From assembly GCA_035697485.1 (NCBI GenBank), contig DASSCU010000005.1, positions 62,001 to 126,000 of the forward strand: a stretch of 64,000 bases of DNA, given 5' to 3'. The position numbers and the translations under genes were made by a program. The notes under the pieces were generated by a model. That model did no database searches. It saw only the letters and a program-made list of their open reading frames with translations, and was not told the origin of the DNA. The stretch's first letter is position 1; each line of letters opens with the position of its first letter. Shown here piece after piece: positions 20,653-29,297 of this stretch. Origin of the DNA: Actinomycetota bacterium (GTDB taxonomy: Bacteria > Actinomycetota > UBA4738 > HRBIN12).

Positions 20653-20750
20653 CCGATCCGTTCGGTGGCGACGCCCTCGCGGCGTCGCTGCTCTTGGTCC
20701 TCGTCGGAGCGTCAGCGATCGCCGGGTGGTCGGCACTCTACGGCCCCTGA
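20646..20750 (+). CDS. 34-residue membrane peptide in the Mau-like operon
   Basis: A short frame from GTG at 20646 (or TTG at 20649, overlapping the previous TGA) encodes a peptide with a single hydrophobic helix, LAASLLLVLVGASAIAGW, ending LYGP. GGGAGCT lies about 11 bases upstream of the GTG. Overlap with the gene before and a 9-base gap to the gene after make it likely to be translated. No family recognised. Confidence 0.6.
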   Translation: MLTDPFGGDALAASLLLVLVGASAIAGWSALYGP

Positions 20751-20759
20751 GGGATCTCG

Positions 20760-21884
20760 ATGGTGGAGACCATCACCCCCGTCGTGTACGGGGGGCGCAC
20801 CCGGTGGGCCGTCGCCCTCGTGCTACACGTGGCCGGCGCCACCGCGACCGCAGCGCTCTTCGGTGCCGCGCTCGGCGCCGTCGGCGCCCTGCTGGAGGCG
20901 CCCTGGGGCCGCGCCGGCCTGCTCGCCGTCGCGGTCACGGCGACCGTCTACGCGCTGGGCGAGCTTCCCCGTGTGACGGCCACCGTGCCGCAGCTCCGAC
21001 GCCAGGTTCCCGATTGGTGGCGGGAGTTCTTCTCATGGCCGATCGCTGCAACCTTGTACGGCGCCGGGCTCGGCATCGGGTTCTTCACCTACGTCTCCCA
21101 CGGCACCCTCGTGGTCGTGGCGGTCGCCGCGCTCGCTTCGGGCGATCCGCTGGCGGGAGCGCTCATCGTCGCGCCGTTCGGGCTCGTGCGGGGCCTCACG
21201 GCCGCCCGGTCCGCCGGTGTCCACTCCCAGCCGGAGTCACAGCGGCTGGTCGACCGGCTGGCCGGCTCCCCGGAGGGCCGGCGCAACGTCGCGAACGGCG
21301 TCGTGCTCGTGACCGTGGTCGCGGCGTCGATCCCGCTGGCGATCCGGGCCGGCGACGGTTGGGCATCGCTCTCGACCGCGGTCCTCGCGATCGCGTTCGC
21401 GTGGGCGGCGACGTCGAAAGCGGTGGACATCCGAGGGTGGCGGCGTACGCTCGACGAGCACGCGCTCCCACGCGGCGTCGAGAGCGCCGCCACGTTCGCC
21501 GTGCCGGCCGCGGAAGCGATGGTGCCGCTGCTGGTCGTGGCGGGATGGACGCGCGCGGCGGGCGTGTGGGCGCTCGTACTGGTGGCGGTGTTCACTGCCG
21601 AGACGGGGCGTGCGTGGCGCCGCTTCGGCACCCAGGTGCCGTGCGGGTGCTTCGGCGGGCGTGAGGCCGTCGAGCCCGGGGCCTTGCTGCTGCGCAACGC
21701 GGCCCTCGCGGCTGTCGCGATCGTGGTCGCGCTGCGCCCCGCCCACGAGCCGGTGATCGCGTGGCCAGGATGGCCCACCACGGGGGAGTTCCTGCCGATG
21801 GTGCTGGTCGTCGCAGGGCTGTTCCTGGCAGGCTTCACGGCGTGGGCGGCGATCAGGTGGCTGGGCCGAGGGGCGCCCACATGA
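20760..21884 (+). CDS. MauE-like (DoxX-type) multi-pass membrane protein with extra N-terminal half
   Basis: 374 residues with about nine to ten hydrophobic segments. The C-terminal part (about 215-330) matches the MauE layout, including FRRFGTQ-like RRFGTQVPCGCFGG with two cysteines near the membrane, which can exchange electrons with a MauD-type thioredoxin. The N-terminal half (1-200) is a further membrane region without a family I recognise. GAGGGATC precedes the ATG. It overlaps the next gene by four bases. Confidence 0.8.
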   Translation: MVETITPVVYGGRTRWAVALVLHVAGATATAALFGAALGAVGALLEAPWGRAGLLAVAVTATVYALGELPRVTATVPQLRRQVPDWWREFFSWPIAATLYGAGLGIGFFTYVSHGTLVVVAVAALASGDPLAGALIVAPFGLVRGLTAARSAGVHSQPESQRLVDRLAGSPEGRRNVANGVVLVTVVAASIPLAIRAGDGWASLSTAVLAIAFAWAATSKAVDIRGWRRTLDEHALPRGVESAATFAVPAAEAMVPLLVVAGWTRAAGVWALVLVAVFTAETGRAWRRFGTQVPCGCFGGREAVEPGALLLRNAALAAVAIVVALRPAHEPVIAWPGWPTTGEFLPMVLVVAGLFLAGFTAWAAIRWLGRGAPT

Positions 21885-22498
21885 CCTCGGCACGCTCCTG
21901 GTGGGCTACCTCACCGTTCCGCTCGGCCATCCCGTTCCTCGTCGCCGGCCTCATCGTGGCGGTGGCCGTCGTCGCGATCGCGGCCCCCTCGTTCCACAGC
22001 AGCATCAACGACCCCAACGACACGCGGGGGCTCCTCGACGTGAGGAAGGTGCGCCTCGATCACGAGGAGGGTACCGAGTTCACGGTGATCACGTTCGCGG
22101 ACTGGACGGCCGCATCGATCTGGGACCGCGGCAACGGTTACGTCTTCCTCGACACCGAGGGTGGCGACGAGCCGGAGTACTTCGTCGTCGTCCGCAGCAC
22201 GGGCTCCGATCTGCAGGCATCGCTCTGGCGCGACCGGCGCGATCGCCGAGACCTGTTCCTACGCAACGTGAAGGTGCGGCGCAAGTCAACCGACGGCGTC
22301 TCCGTCGCGGTGCCGATCAGGTCGCTCGAGTTCGGACAGTTCCGCACCTCGTACTCCTGGTGGGCCATGACCAGCTTCACCGGCGAGGTCTGCCGGCGCA
22401 CCTGCCTCGACCGGGCACCCGACGACGGTGCGGTGGAACAGTGGCGTCCCGGCATGTCGCCGACGCCGACGAACAGTCCGTCACCCAGCGAGTCCTGA
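21881..22498 (+). CDS. Membrane-anchored exported protein, unknown function
   Basis: 205 residues starting at an ATGA overlap with the MauE-like gene. One membrane anchor (FLVAGLIVAVAVVAIAAP) near residues 19-37 is followed by an exported domain containing a Cys pair (EVCRRTCLDRAP) and a Ser/Pro-rich tail (SPTPTNSPSPSES). No known domain recognised. As the last gene of the Mau-like operon it is a candidate partner or receptor of the cysteine-rich secreted protein. Confidence 0.75.
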   Translation: MTSARSWWATSPFRSAIPFLVAGLIVAVAVVAIAAPSFHSSINDPNDTRGLLDVRKVRLDHEEGTEFTVITFADWTAASIWDRGNGYVFLDTEGGDEPEYFVVVRSTGSDLQASLWRDRRDRRDLFLRNVKVRRKSTDGVSVAVPIRSLEFGQFRTSYSWWAMTSFTGEVCRRTCLDRAPDDGAVEQWRPGMSPTPTNSPSPSES

Positions 22499-23119
22499 GT
22501 CAGCGGTCCGGGGCTCGCCCTCGAACATCGACGTCACGCGGACGAGCGCGGGCGTCGAGGGGAACTCGCTGAACCCGAACCGCGCCGCCGGGCTGGGAGC
22601 GGTGGGACCGATGTCGGCGCCGTCGACCGTGGCGCTCGCCTGCGCCTCGCGGAAGTCGTGGACCGCGTACCACTCCCGGGCGCCCGAGAGCGTCACGCCG
22701 GTGGTCCGCACGTCGGCCGCGGCGAACAACCGCCGGACGAGGGGCCGGAGCACCCGGTCCTCGATACCGATCCAGGTCTTCGCGGTGCGGAGCCGCCGCG
22801 GGCGTACCGCGAGCAGGCGTGACGCCCATGCGGGTTCGTTCGGTCGCACCGTCATCCTCACCGGCCCGGCCGACGCCTCGATCGCGCCGTCGCCGGTGCG
22901 CTCGACCGTGACCCGCTCGAGTCGCAGGTCGTCGAAGGCGTAATGTCCGGCCACGAAGTCGCGCACGCGCTCGTCGGGCGCGAGCAGCACGCGGCGCCCG
23001 TCCGGCCGGCACCACATCATGTCGGCGAACGGTCCGAACGGGGAGCGGAACCACCGACCAGCCACGATCCGATCGCCCGACGCGAACGACGCACCGAGGA
23101 TGTGGCCGTCGAACTCCAT
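22481..23119 (-). CDS. Hypothetical protein, convergent with the Mau-like operon
   Basis: 212 residues, soluble by appearance, beta-rich, with no family recognised. Codon third positions are strongly GC-rich. Its 3' end overlaps the previous operon by 18 bases in convergent orientation. It is divergent from the beta-lactamase-like fusion gene (start-to-start gap 78 bases), where a TAGGCT hexamer sits at 23159. Confidence 0.7.
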   Translation of the reverse strand: MEFDGHILGASFASGDRIVAGRWFRSPFGPFADMMWCRPDGRRVLLAPDERVRDFVAGHYAFDDLRLERVTVERTGDGAIEASAGPVRMTVRPNEPAWASRLLAVRPRRLRTAKTWIGIEDRVLRPLVRRLFAAADVRTTGVTLSGAREWYAVHDFREAQASATVDGADIGPTAPSPAARFGFSEFPSTPALVRVTSMFEGEPRTADSGLAG

Positions 23120-23197
23120 GGCGACATCGTCGCAGGGTGCCCGATCGTCGGAGCCACGTAGGCTACGCATCCGATAGAGACGGGGACGACGACGGCG

Positions 23198-25249
23198 ATG
23201 GAGACGGGGGCCGATGGAGCGGGAGATCGTGCGCTCGCCGACGTGTTCGAGCGATGGGCGCGCCGCGAGCGTATCCCCGGCATCGCGTGGGGCCTCGTGC
23301 GGAGTGGAGACCTCGCGGCTTCCGGCGGCCTCGGCACGTTGCGACTCGAAGAGCCGGCCAGGCCGGACGCCGACAGCGTGTTCCGTATCGCGTCGATGAC
23401 CAAGAGCTTCACGGGTGCCGCGCTGATGACGCTCGTCGCCGGCCGCCGGCTCCGGCTGGACGATCCGGTGTCCGAGCACGTGCCCGAGCTCGCGCCGTGG
23501 AGCGGGCCGACGTCCGACGGGCCGCCGCTCACCGTGCGGCACCTCGTGTCGATGGAAGCCGGCCTGCCCACCGACGACGCCTGGGCCGATCGCCACCTGG
23601 ACCTTTCCCCGGAGGCGATGGATGCGCTGATCGCCGCCGGGGCGGCCTTCGCATGGACACCTGGCACGCGCTTCGAGTACTCGAACCTCGGATGGGGGCT
23701 GGTCGGTCGCGTGATCGAGCGGGTGGCCGGCGAGCGCGTGCAGGAGTACGTCGCCCGCGTGCTGCTCGAGCCGCTCGGCATGACGTCGACGACGTGGGTG
23801 CGTCCGCCGTCCGGGGCGATCGCCGAACCCTACCGCCTGCAGGACGGCGCGTGGGTGCACGAAGGGGATCCGGTTGGCGACGGCACGATCGCCCCGATGG
23901 GCGGTCTGTGGACGACGGTGCGCGACCTCTCTCGCTGGGTCGCCTTCTTCCTCGACGCGTGGCCGCCGCGCGACGGGCCCGACGAGGGACCGCTGCCACG
24001 GTGGGCCCGCCGCGAGATGCAGCAGCTCCGAAGGGTGGACCAGGTGACCCGCTACCGCCCGTCGCCGGGGGGACCATCGCGCGTGAGCGTCACCGGCTAC
24101 GGCGTCGGCCTGGGTGTGCGGATCGACGAACGACTGGGCACCTCCGTCGGTCACAGCGGAGGGCTGCCGGGCTACGGCTCGCACATGCGCTGGCTGCCGG
24201 AGCACGGGGTCGGTGTGATCGGCCTCGCGAACGTCACCTACGGGAGTATGCACGGCGCGTGCATCGAGGCACTCGACGTACTCGCCGATCGCGACGAGCT
24301 GGGCGATCCGGGCGGGATCGAGCCCTCGAGCGCCCTCGTCGAGGCCGCGACGCGCGGCGTCGCCCTGCTCTCGTCGTGGGACGACGCCGGGGCCGACGCA
24401 CTGTTCTCCGACAACGTCGGTGCCGACGAGGCGTACGAGCGCCGCGCCGATACCGCGAGGGGGCTGGTCGCGAGGTCGGGCGAGCTGGATGTGGAGACGA
24501 TCGAGGCGGAGACTCCTTTGCGTGGGACCGTCTCCACCGCGGGCGCCGACGCCCGCGTCGCGATCGGACTGAACCACGAGGCTCGCGTGCAATGGCTCGA
24601 TCTCGAGGATCGGCTGGAACCGTCTGAGACTCCGATCGTCGTCGACGGGTGGAAGCTGCTCGAGGCGGCGGGCTCTGCCTTCGTGATCGTGCGGCCGGTC
24701 GGCGCCCTCGCGGAGTCGTTCACCCGGTGGCAGGGGCAGGCGCTCGATCGCATCGGGGTGCGATGCGCCGTCCCGTCCGCGCACGCGACCCTCAAGGCTT
24801 TCGGGGGCACGCGGTCGCCCCTCAGCGACGAGGACGAGCGGCATATCGTCGAGGTCGTCGGGGCGTGGGCGTCGTCGTGCGGCGGCCTCGAGCTCCGCGC
24901 AGCAGGGCTCGAGGTCTTCCGCGAGGACGGCATTCCGGTCGTCCGCCTCGAGGCGCCGTCGCTCCTCGAGGCCATCTCGAACCTGCGCTCGGCGTCCGCC
25001 GATGCTGGGCTCCCGGGTGGAGCCGGCGACCGCATCGCGATCGATGGATGGGTTCCGCATCTCTCGCTCGCGTACCCGGTCGACGACTCGTCGGCTCGGT
25101 GGGACGAGCTCGAGGCGTGGATGCGCGGCGCCGGGTCCGTCGACGCAGCGACGTGCGTCGCTCGGCACGCGGAGGTCGTGACCTACACCGGCGGCGCCGA
25201 ACGGAGTCTCGGAGTCTTCCCGCTTTCGACGGTCGATCGCAGGTCCTGA
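23198..25249 (+). CDS. Serine beta-lactamase-like hydrolase fused to a 2H phosphoesterase domain
   Basis: 683 residues. Residues 1-360 are a class-C-like serine hydrolase with SMTK (Ser66, Lys69), YSN (Tyr161) and HSG (His319), all intact. Residues about 370-480 are a linker or small beta domain. Residues 500-683 carry the paired HxT/HxS motifs of 2H phosphoesterases, HATLKAF (His529) and HLSLAYP (His621), the 2'-5' RNA ligase/cyclic phosphodiesterase fold. No signal peptide, so probably cytoplasmic. I do not know this combination as a described architecture; the substrates are unknown. Confidence 0.85.
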   Translation: METGADGAGDRALADVFERWARRERIPGIAWGLVRSGDLAASGGLGTLRLEEPARPDADSVFRIASMTKSFTGAALMTLVAGRRLRLDDPVSEHVPELAPWSGPTSDGPPLTVRHLVSMEAGLPTDDAWADRHLDLSPEAMDALIAAGAAFAWTPGTRFEYSNLGWGLVGRVIERVAGERVQEYVARVLLEPLGMTSTTWVRPPSGAIAEPYRLQDGAWVHEGDPVGDGTIAPMGGLWTTVRDLSRWVAFFLDAWPPRDGPDEGPLPRWARREMQQLRRVDQVTRYRPSPGGPSRVSVTGYGVGLGVRIDERLGTSVGHSGGLPGYGSHMRWLPEHGVGVIGLANVTYGSMHGACIEALDVLADRDELGDPGGIEPSSALVEAATRGVALLSSWDDAGADALFSDNVGADEAYERRADTARGLVARSGELDVETIEAETPLRGTVSTAGADARVAIGLNHEARVQWLDLEDRLEPSETPIVVDGWKLLEAAGSAFVIVRPVGALAESFTRWQGQALDRIGVRCAVPSAHATLKAFGGTRSPLSDEDERHIVEVVGAWASSCGGLELRAAGLEVFREDGIPVVRLEAPSLLEAISNLRSASADAGLPGGAGDRIAIDGWVPHLSLAYPVDDSSARWDELEAWMRGAGSVDAATCVARHAEVVTYTGGAERSLGVFPLSTVDRRS

Positions 25250-25262
25250 CGTGCAGGCTCGG

Positions 25263-25922
25263 TCAGGCGCGCCGAGGGGGGAGCGTCGACGGCCCGACGT
25301 TCGCCGAGAGCCAGCCGACGATCGGGCGTGACGACCGGAGGAACCGGACCACGCGCTCCTTCGCCTTGCCGGTGCCGAGCCACGGCCCGGCCGGCCACTC
25401 GCGCCAAGCCACGAGCCCCTTGTATCGCAGCAGCTCGATCCTCGGGTGGTCCTTCGGGAAGCCGCGCGGCGCGGACTTCAGCTCGTCGTGCCCCATCACC
25501 GTGAGCCCCTCGGCGCGGGCCGCCTCCACCAGGGCGACGAGCGCGGGCCCGGTGCGCGTGTCGTCGACGGCGTGTCGGTATCGCTCGAGCTGGTCCGGGG
25601 CCATCTCCCACATCCCCGCGCCGGCGGCGAGCCGGGCGGCGTCCAGCTGCACGTATCCGTCACCGACCCTCGCCCCGATGTGAGTCTTGTACGGCGACTT
25701 GTCGCGGCTGAAGCGCAGGTCTCGGTACGGGCGGAAGATCTTCCCGTCGCCGAACTCGCCCTCGAGCTCGGCGAGCAGCGCCTCCATCGGCGCTCGCACG
25801 GACCCGTCGTACACGGATCTGTTCGCCTGCCAGAACGACTTCGAGTTGTCGGCCTCGAGGCCCACGTAGAACTCGAGCGCCTCGGCCGGCCATCCCCTGA
25901 ACCGCGTCACGACTTCACGCAT
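25263..25922 (-). CDS. DUF2461 family protein
   Basis: 219 residues with the family landmarks ALEFYVGLEADNSKSFW, RPYRDLRFSRDKSPYKTHIG and the ending block WPAGPWLGTGKAKERVVRFL. DUF2461 proteins have no established biochemical role. It overlaps the methyltransferase gene by eight bases and would be co-transcribed downstream of it. Confidence 0.88.
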   Translation of the reverse strand: MREVVTRFRGWPAEALEFYVGLEADNSKSFWQANRSVYDGSVRAPMEALLAELEGEFGDGKIFRPYRDLRFSRDKSPYKTHIGARVGDGYVQLDAARLAAGAGMWEMAPDQLERYRHAVDDTRTGPALVALVEAARAEGLTVMGHDELKSAPRGFPKDHPRIELLRYKGLVAWREWPAGPWLGTGKAKERVVRFLRSSRPIVGWLSANVGPSTLPPRRA

Positions 25923-26652
25923 CTCCCTGGCCCGGGTGAGGACGACCCGACCCGGTGAGCAGCAGATCGCCGGTGGCCTGAACCTCGATCTCCCAGCCGA
26001 TCCGCAGGAGCTCCGACTCGAGCTCGGACGGCTCGAAGAACCGCTTGACGATCCGGAACTCCCTGCCGTCGTTGAGGCGCCGGGTCACCGACCCGGCGTC
26101 CGGCCCTTCCAGCTCGTGATCGATCGCGGTGGCCCATGGCGCGTACAGGCTATCGCCGAAGAAGACGCGGCCGCTCGGCGCGAGCGCGTCGGCGACGAGC
26201 CTCCAGAAGGACGCGAACCGTTCGGCCGGCACGTGGGAGAGCCAGAACGTGAAGACGACCGCATCGAACGACCGCGGAGGTTCCCACGCGAACACGTCCG
26301 CTTCCACGAACTCGATGGTCGACAGTGCGGGCCGCCGCCGCGCCTCGGCGATCATCTCCGGGGCGGCGTCGAGCGCGGTCAGCCGGGCGGCCGTCTCGGC
26401 GAGGATCGAGGTCGTCTGACCGGTCCCGCAGGCGATCTCGAGCACGTCCCCGCGTGCGCCGAATGCCCTGAGCCGATCGCGTGCCGTGGCGAATTCGGCG
26501 AACCATCGAGCGTCGGCCTCCACCCCCCGGCTGTACCGGCCCTGCCTGCGGAACCACTCCTCGTACTCGGGCGCTCGCGCTCGGTAGTACGCGACCTGCT
26601 CCTCGAGCAGACCGCGTTCGGTCACGGGGAAGGCGGCGTCCCGTCCGCTCAT
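25915..26652 (-). CDS. Class I SAM-dependent methyltransferase
   Basis: 245 residues from the ATG at 26652 (MSGRDAAFPVTERG), preceded by GAGGACGGTGGG. The SAM-binding motif is VLEIACGTGQTTSIL, motif II is LTALDAAPEMIAEA, and FDAVVFTFWLSHV follows. The substrate cannot be predicted; YYRARAPEYEEW at the N-terminus is common in small-molecule methyltransferases. An upstream in-frame ATG at 26727 has no ribosome site. Confidence 0.85.
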   Translation of the reverse strand: MSGRDAAFPVTERGLLEEQVAYYRARAPEYEEWFRRQGRYSRGVEADARWFAEFATARDRLRAFGARGDVLEIACGTGQTTSILAETAARLTALDAAPEMIAEARRRPALSTIEFVEADVFAWEPPRSFDAVVFTFWLSHVPAERFASFWRLVADALAPSGRVFFGDSLYAPWATAIDHELEGPDAGSVTRRLNDGREFRIVKRFFEPSELESELLRIGWEIEVQATGDLLLTGSGRPHPGQGDA

Positions 26653-26779
26653 CCCACCGTCCTCACGGAGTGGGCACGGCGAGGCAGCCTCTGATCGTTG
26701 CCCGCGCGGTCTCGGCATCGACGGCATGGTTCCACACCGAGACCGGGGATGGACGCGCCGATAGACTCGAGGATGGCGA

Positions 26780-26855
26780 GGGGACGTAGCTCAGTTGGTA
26801 GAGCGCCGGCTTTGCAAGCCGGAGGTCGCCGGTTCGATCCCGGTCGTCTCCACCA
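26780..26855 (+). tRNA. tRNA-Ala (TGC anticodon), CCA encoded
   Basis: Acceptor GGGGACG pairs with CGTCTCC (one G-U), D arm GCTC...GAGC, anticodon stem CCGGC/GCCGG with loop TTTGCAA, T arm GCCGG TTCGATC CCGGT. Discriminator A is followed by an encoded CCA. A TAGACT -10 hexamer is at 26762-26767. Confidence 0.96.
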
Positions 26856-26874
26856 CGTTCGTCCGCGGTGGACC

Positions 26875-26880
26875 TACGAT
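26875..26880 (+). promoter_or_regulatory. -10 hexamer of a probable leaderless transcript
   Basis: TACGAT is followed by six bases and the ATG at 26887; no ribosome site intervenes. Confidence 0.5.
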
Positions 26881-26886
26881 CGCTCG

Positions 26887-27669
26887 ATGGACCCCCACGA
26901 ACAGGAGGCCCGCGTGTCCAGACAGATGCTGAACGAGAAGACGTTCCAGAACGTGCCGCACCTGGAACCGATCACCATCCCGGGTCGACCCGACGTGGCG
27001 CCCAAGGTCATGACCCTGAACGGCACGATTTGGCGAGCGTCGTTCCTGCTCGTGCTCGCGATCGCGAGTGCGGCCTACGGCTGGTCGTTCGGCGACCAGA
27101 TCTCGGGCACGGTGGGCACGATCATGATGGTCGGGTTGCTGGGCCTCGTCGTGTTGTCGATCGTCACCGCGTTCAAGCCGCAGATCGCGCCGTTCACGGG
27201 GCCGCTCTACTCCGTCGTCATGGGCTTTTGGGCCGGCGTGATCTCGTTCGGCTACGAGCAGGAATTCGACGGCATCGTGCTGCAGGCGGTGTTCGCGACG
27301 TTCGCCGTGTTCGCGGGGGCGCTGTTCCTCTACGGCTCGCGCATCGTCAAGGTGACGAAGAAGTTCGTGGCCGTCGTGATGATGGCGACGCTCGGCATCC
27401 TGCTGATGTACGTCGCGGCGATCGTCCTCGGCCTGTTCGGCGTCGAGCTCGGCTTCATCAACGACCCCACCCCGTTAGGCATCGCGGTGAGCGTCGGCAT
27501 CTGCATCGTGGCCGCGCTGAACCTGTTCGTGGACTTCTACTTCATCGAGGAGGGCGCGAAGGCCGGTGCGCCGACGTACATGTCGTGGTACAGCGCGTTC
27601 GGGCTGATCGCGACCCTGATCTGGCTCTACCTCGAGATCCTGCGGCTGCTCGGGAAGGTGCGCAGCTGA
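26887..27669 (+). CDS. Bax inhibitor-1/YccA-like membrane protein
   Basis: 260 residues with a soluble N-terminus (about 45 residues) and seven hydrophobic segments. The family pattern is seen in YGSRIVKVTKKF and ALNLFVDFYFIEEGAKAGAP, with conserved acidic residues near the end of the sixth helix. Such proteins are pH-sensitive calcium leak channels in some bacteria (family knowledge). The start is probably leaderless. Confidence 0.85.
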   Translation: MDPHEQEARVSRQMLNEKTFQNVPHLEPITIPGRPDVAPKVMTLNGTIWRASFLLVLAIASAAYGWSFGDQISGTVGTIMMVGLLGLVVLSIVTAFKPQIAPFTGPLYSVVMGFWAGVISFGYEQEFDGIVLQAVFATFAVFAGALFLYGSRIVKVTKKFVAVVMMATLGILLMYVAAIVLGLFGVELGFINDPTPLGIAVSVGICIVAALNLFVDFYFIEEGAKAGAPTYMSWYSAFGLIATLIWLYLEILRLLGKVRS

Positions 27670-27671
27670 CC

Positions 27672-28325
27672 GTGCGACGCCTAGTCGCGATCGTGCTGCT
27701 CACCGCCGCCGTCGCGGCGTGGGGATCGCCGGCCGAGGCCAGGGCACCGGAGTACGAGTTCCGGATCGTGCCGATCGGCCCGGGCACGCGCGAGCTGATG
27801 ACGGGACGGTCGTGGCGGCCGGGCTGCCCAGTGGGCTTCGCGGATCTGCGCATCGTCCGTATGACGTACTGGGGGTTCGACCGCCGGGCTCATGCCGGGC
27901 GCATGGTCGTGCATCGGTGGTACGCGGACGACATCGCGCGGGTCTTCCACCGTCTCTACGACGACCGGTTCCCGATCAGGCGGATGCGCCTCGTGGACCA
28001 CTACGGCGCCGACGACATGCGCTCGATGACGGCGAACAACACGTCGGGGTTCAACTGCCGGTGGCGTGCCGGGGCCTGCTGCCGATGGTCGCAGCACGCG
28101 TACGGACGCGCGCTCGACCTGAACCCCGTGCAGAACCCCTTCCTGTGGAGCGGTGGCGTCTCACCGCCCGCGGGCGAGGCCTACCTCGATCGTTCCAACC
28201 ACCGCCGTGGCATGGTGCACCGCCACGACCGCGTGTGGTGGGTGTTCCACGCCGTCGGGTGGGAGTGGGGCGGCGATTGGGCGGGGGACAAGGACTACCA
28301 GCACTTCTCCGTCAACGGCCGCTAG
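27672..28325 (+). CDS. Secreted M15-type D-Ala-D-Ala carboxypeptidase-like protein
   Basis: 217 residues from a GTG two bases after the upstream stop. A signal peptide (VAIVLLTAAVAAWGSPAEA) is followed by a VanY/extensin-like domain with zinc ligands in SQHAYGRALDLN and KDYQHFS. The segment MTANNTSGFNCRWRAGACC has three cysteines. It probably trims peptidoglycan stem peptides. It faces an M23 peptidase gene with only 14 bases between the stops. Confidence 0.88.
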   Translation: MRRLVAIVLLTAAVAAWGSPAEARAPEYEFRIVPIGPGTRELMTGRSWRPGCPVGFADLRIVRMTYWGFDRRAHAGRMVVHRWYADDIARVFHRLYDDRFPIRRMRLVDHYGADDMRSMTANNTSGFNCRWRAGACCRWSQHAYGRALDLNPVQNPFLWSGGVSPPAGEAYLDRSNHRRGMVHRHDRVWWVFHAVGWEWGGDWAGDKDYQHFSVNGR

Positions 28326-28339
28326 TCTACGACGGACTA

Positions 28340-29155
28340 CTACCTCGGAGAATCGTCGCAGCTCACGGCCAGGTAGGGGTAGGGATCGACGGCCTCGCCG
28401 CCACCGGGGTGCCACTCCAGGTGGTCGTGCGCGGTCGTCGCGTCGCCGGTCGCGCCCACGTAGCCGATCACGGTGCCGGCACGCACGGCGCCGAGCGTGC
28501 CGTACGAGGAGAGGTGGGCGTTGTACACGTACCCTCGAGACCCGGTGACCCGGACCTCGAGCCCTCCGAGCACGCCGGTCGAGGCGGTCACGTATCCGTC
28601 GAACGGCGCCACGATGGGGGTGCCTGCGGTGGCGAGGATGTCGTTGCCCATGTGCCGGTGGACGGGCACGCCCGGCAAGCGCACCGTGATGCCGAAGTTG
28701 TCCGAGATCGAGTGCCAGCCGCGGATGGGGCAGTGCTCGAAGACGCCCCAGGTCGCGACCCAGGTGTCGATCGCTCGTCGGCGCGCCTGGAGCGCGCCGA
28801 TACGCCGCTCGACGAACCGCCCGGATCGTTCGATGCGACGTTCCGCCTCACGGCGCCGCTGTCGCAGCTCCACGCGGAGGTGCAGGAATCGTTCGGGGTT
28901 CGCGATCGCGCCTCGGCTCGGCATGTGCCGCAGACGCCTGGAGGTGTCGGCGATCACCGAGCGTAGATTGGTCAGGTTCCGGGCTCGGCGCTCGCGCATC
29001 TCCCCGATCGTGTCGACGATCGCGGAGCGCTCGGCCACGTGACCCTCGAGCACCGAGCGAGCGTGCGTGGGCACCACAGGGGTGAGCACGGTCGTCACGA
29101 GCACAACGAGCGCGACGAGCGTCAAGGCATGACGTATCGATCGGGGGGATGTCAT
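28340..29155 (-). CDS. Secreted M23 peptidase, paralogue of 14441-15226
   Basis: 271 residues from the ATG at 29155 (MTSPRSIRHALTLVALVV), whose hydrophobic N-terminus is a signal peptide. A basic coiled coil (about 35-145) leads to an M23 domain with HRHMGND and HDHLEWHP metal sites. Shared blocks with the first copy include GYVYNAHLSSYG against GYVYNAHLSAYG. A longer frame upstream to 29311 lacks signal-peptide character. A 16-base inverted repeat lies upstream at 29240. Confidence 0.87.
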   Translation of the reverse strand: MTSPRSIRHALTLVALVVLVTTVLTPVVPTHARSVLEGHVAERSAIVDTIGEMRERRARNLTNLRSVIADTSRRLRHMPSRGAIANPERFLHLRVELRQRRREAERRIERSGRFVERRIGALQARRRAIDTWVATWGVFEHCPIRGWHSISDNFGITVRLPGVPVHRHMGNDILATAGTPIVAPFDGYVTASTGVLGGLEVRVTGSRGYVYNAHLSSYGTLGAVRAGTVIGYVGATGDATTAHDHLEWHPGGGEAVDPYPYLAVSCDDSPR

Positions 29156-29239
29156 GAACTGCGAGGTGCCTCCGTCGGGTGTTCCGTCCTGGTATCGGAG
29201 GAGAGGCCTCGCATCTTGAGCCGCGCGACGAACGGGGTC

Positions 29240-29255
29240 GGTGACGTCCGTCACC
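29240..29255. promoter_or_regulatory. Inverted repeat in a divergent promoter region
   Basis: GGTGACG and CGTCACC flank TC. It lies between the divergent M23 gene and the coiled-coil gene at 29298, in a typical operator position. Confidence 0.4.
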
Positions 29256-29297
29256 ACGAGGGGCGCTCGGTGGTGAAGGTCCGCGGCCGATCGGCCG

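Noticed and set aside
22481-25168. 895-residue minus-strand frame
   Set aside because: Only its last 212 codons look real; the rest is antisense to the beta-lactamase/2H fusion.
29156-29297. Possible c-di-AMP (ydaO-type) riboswitch before the second M23 gene
   Set aside because: M23 genes in Actinobacteria can carry one, but I could not find the conserved core sequences here or at 15227-15366.
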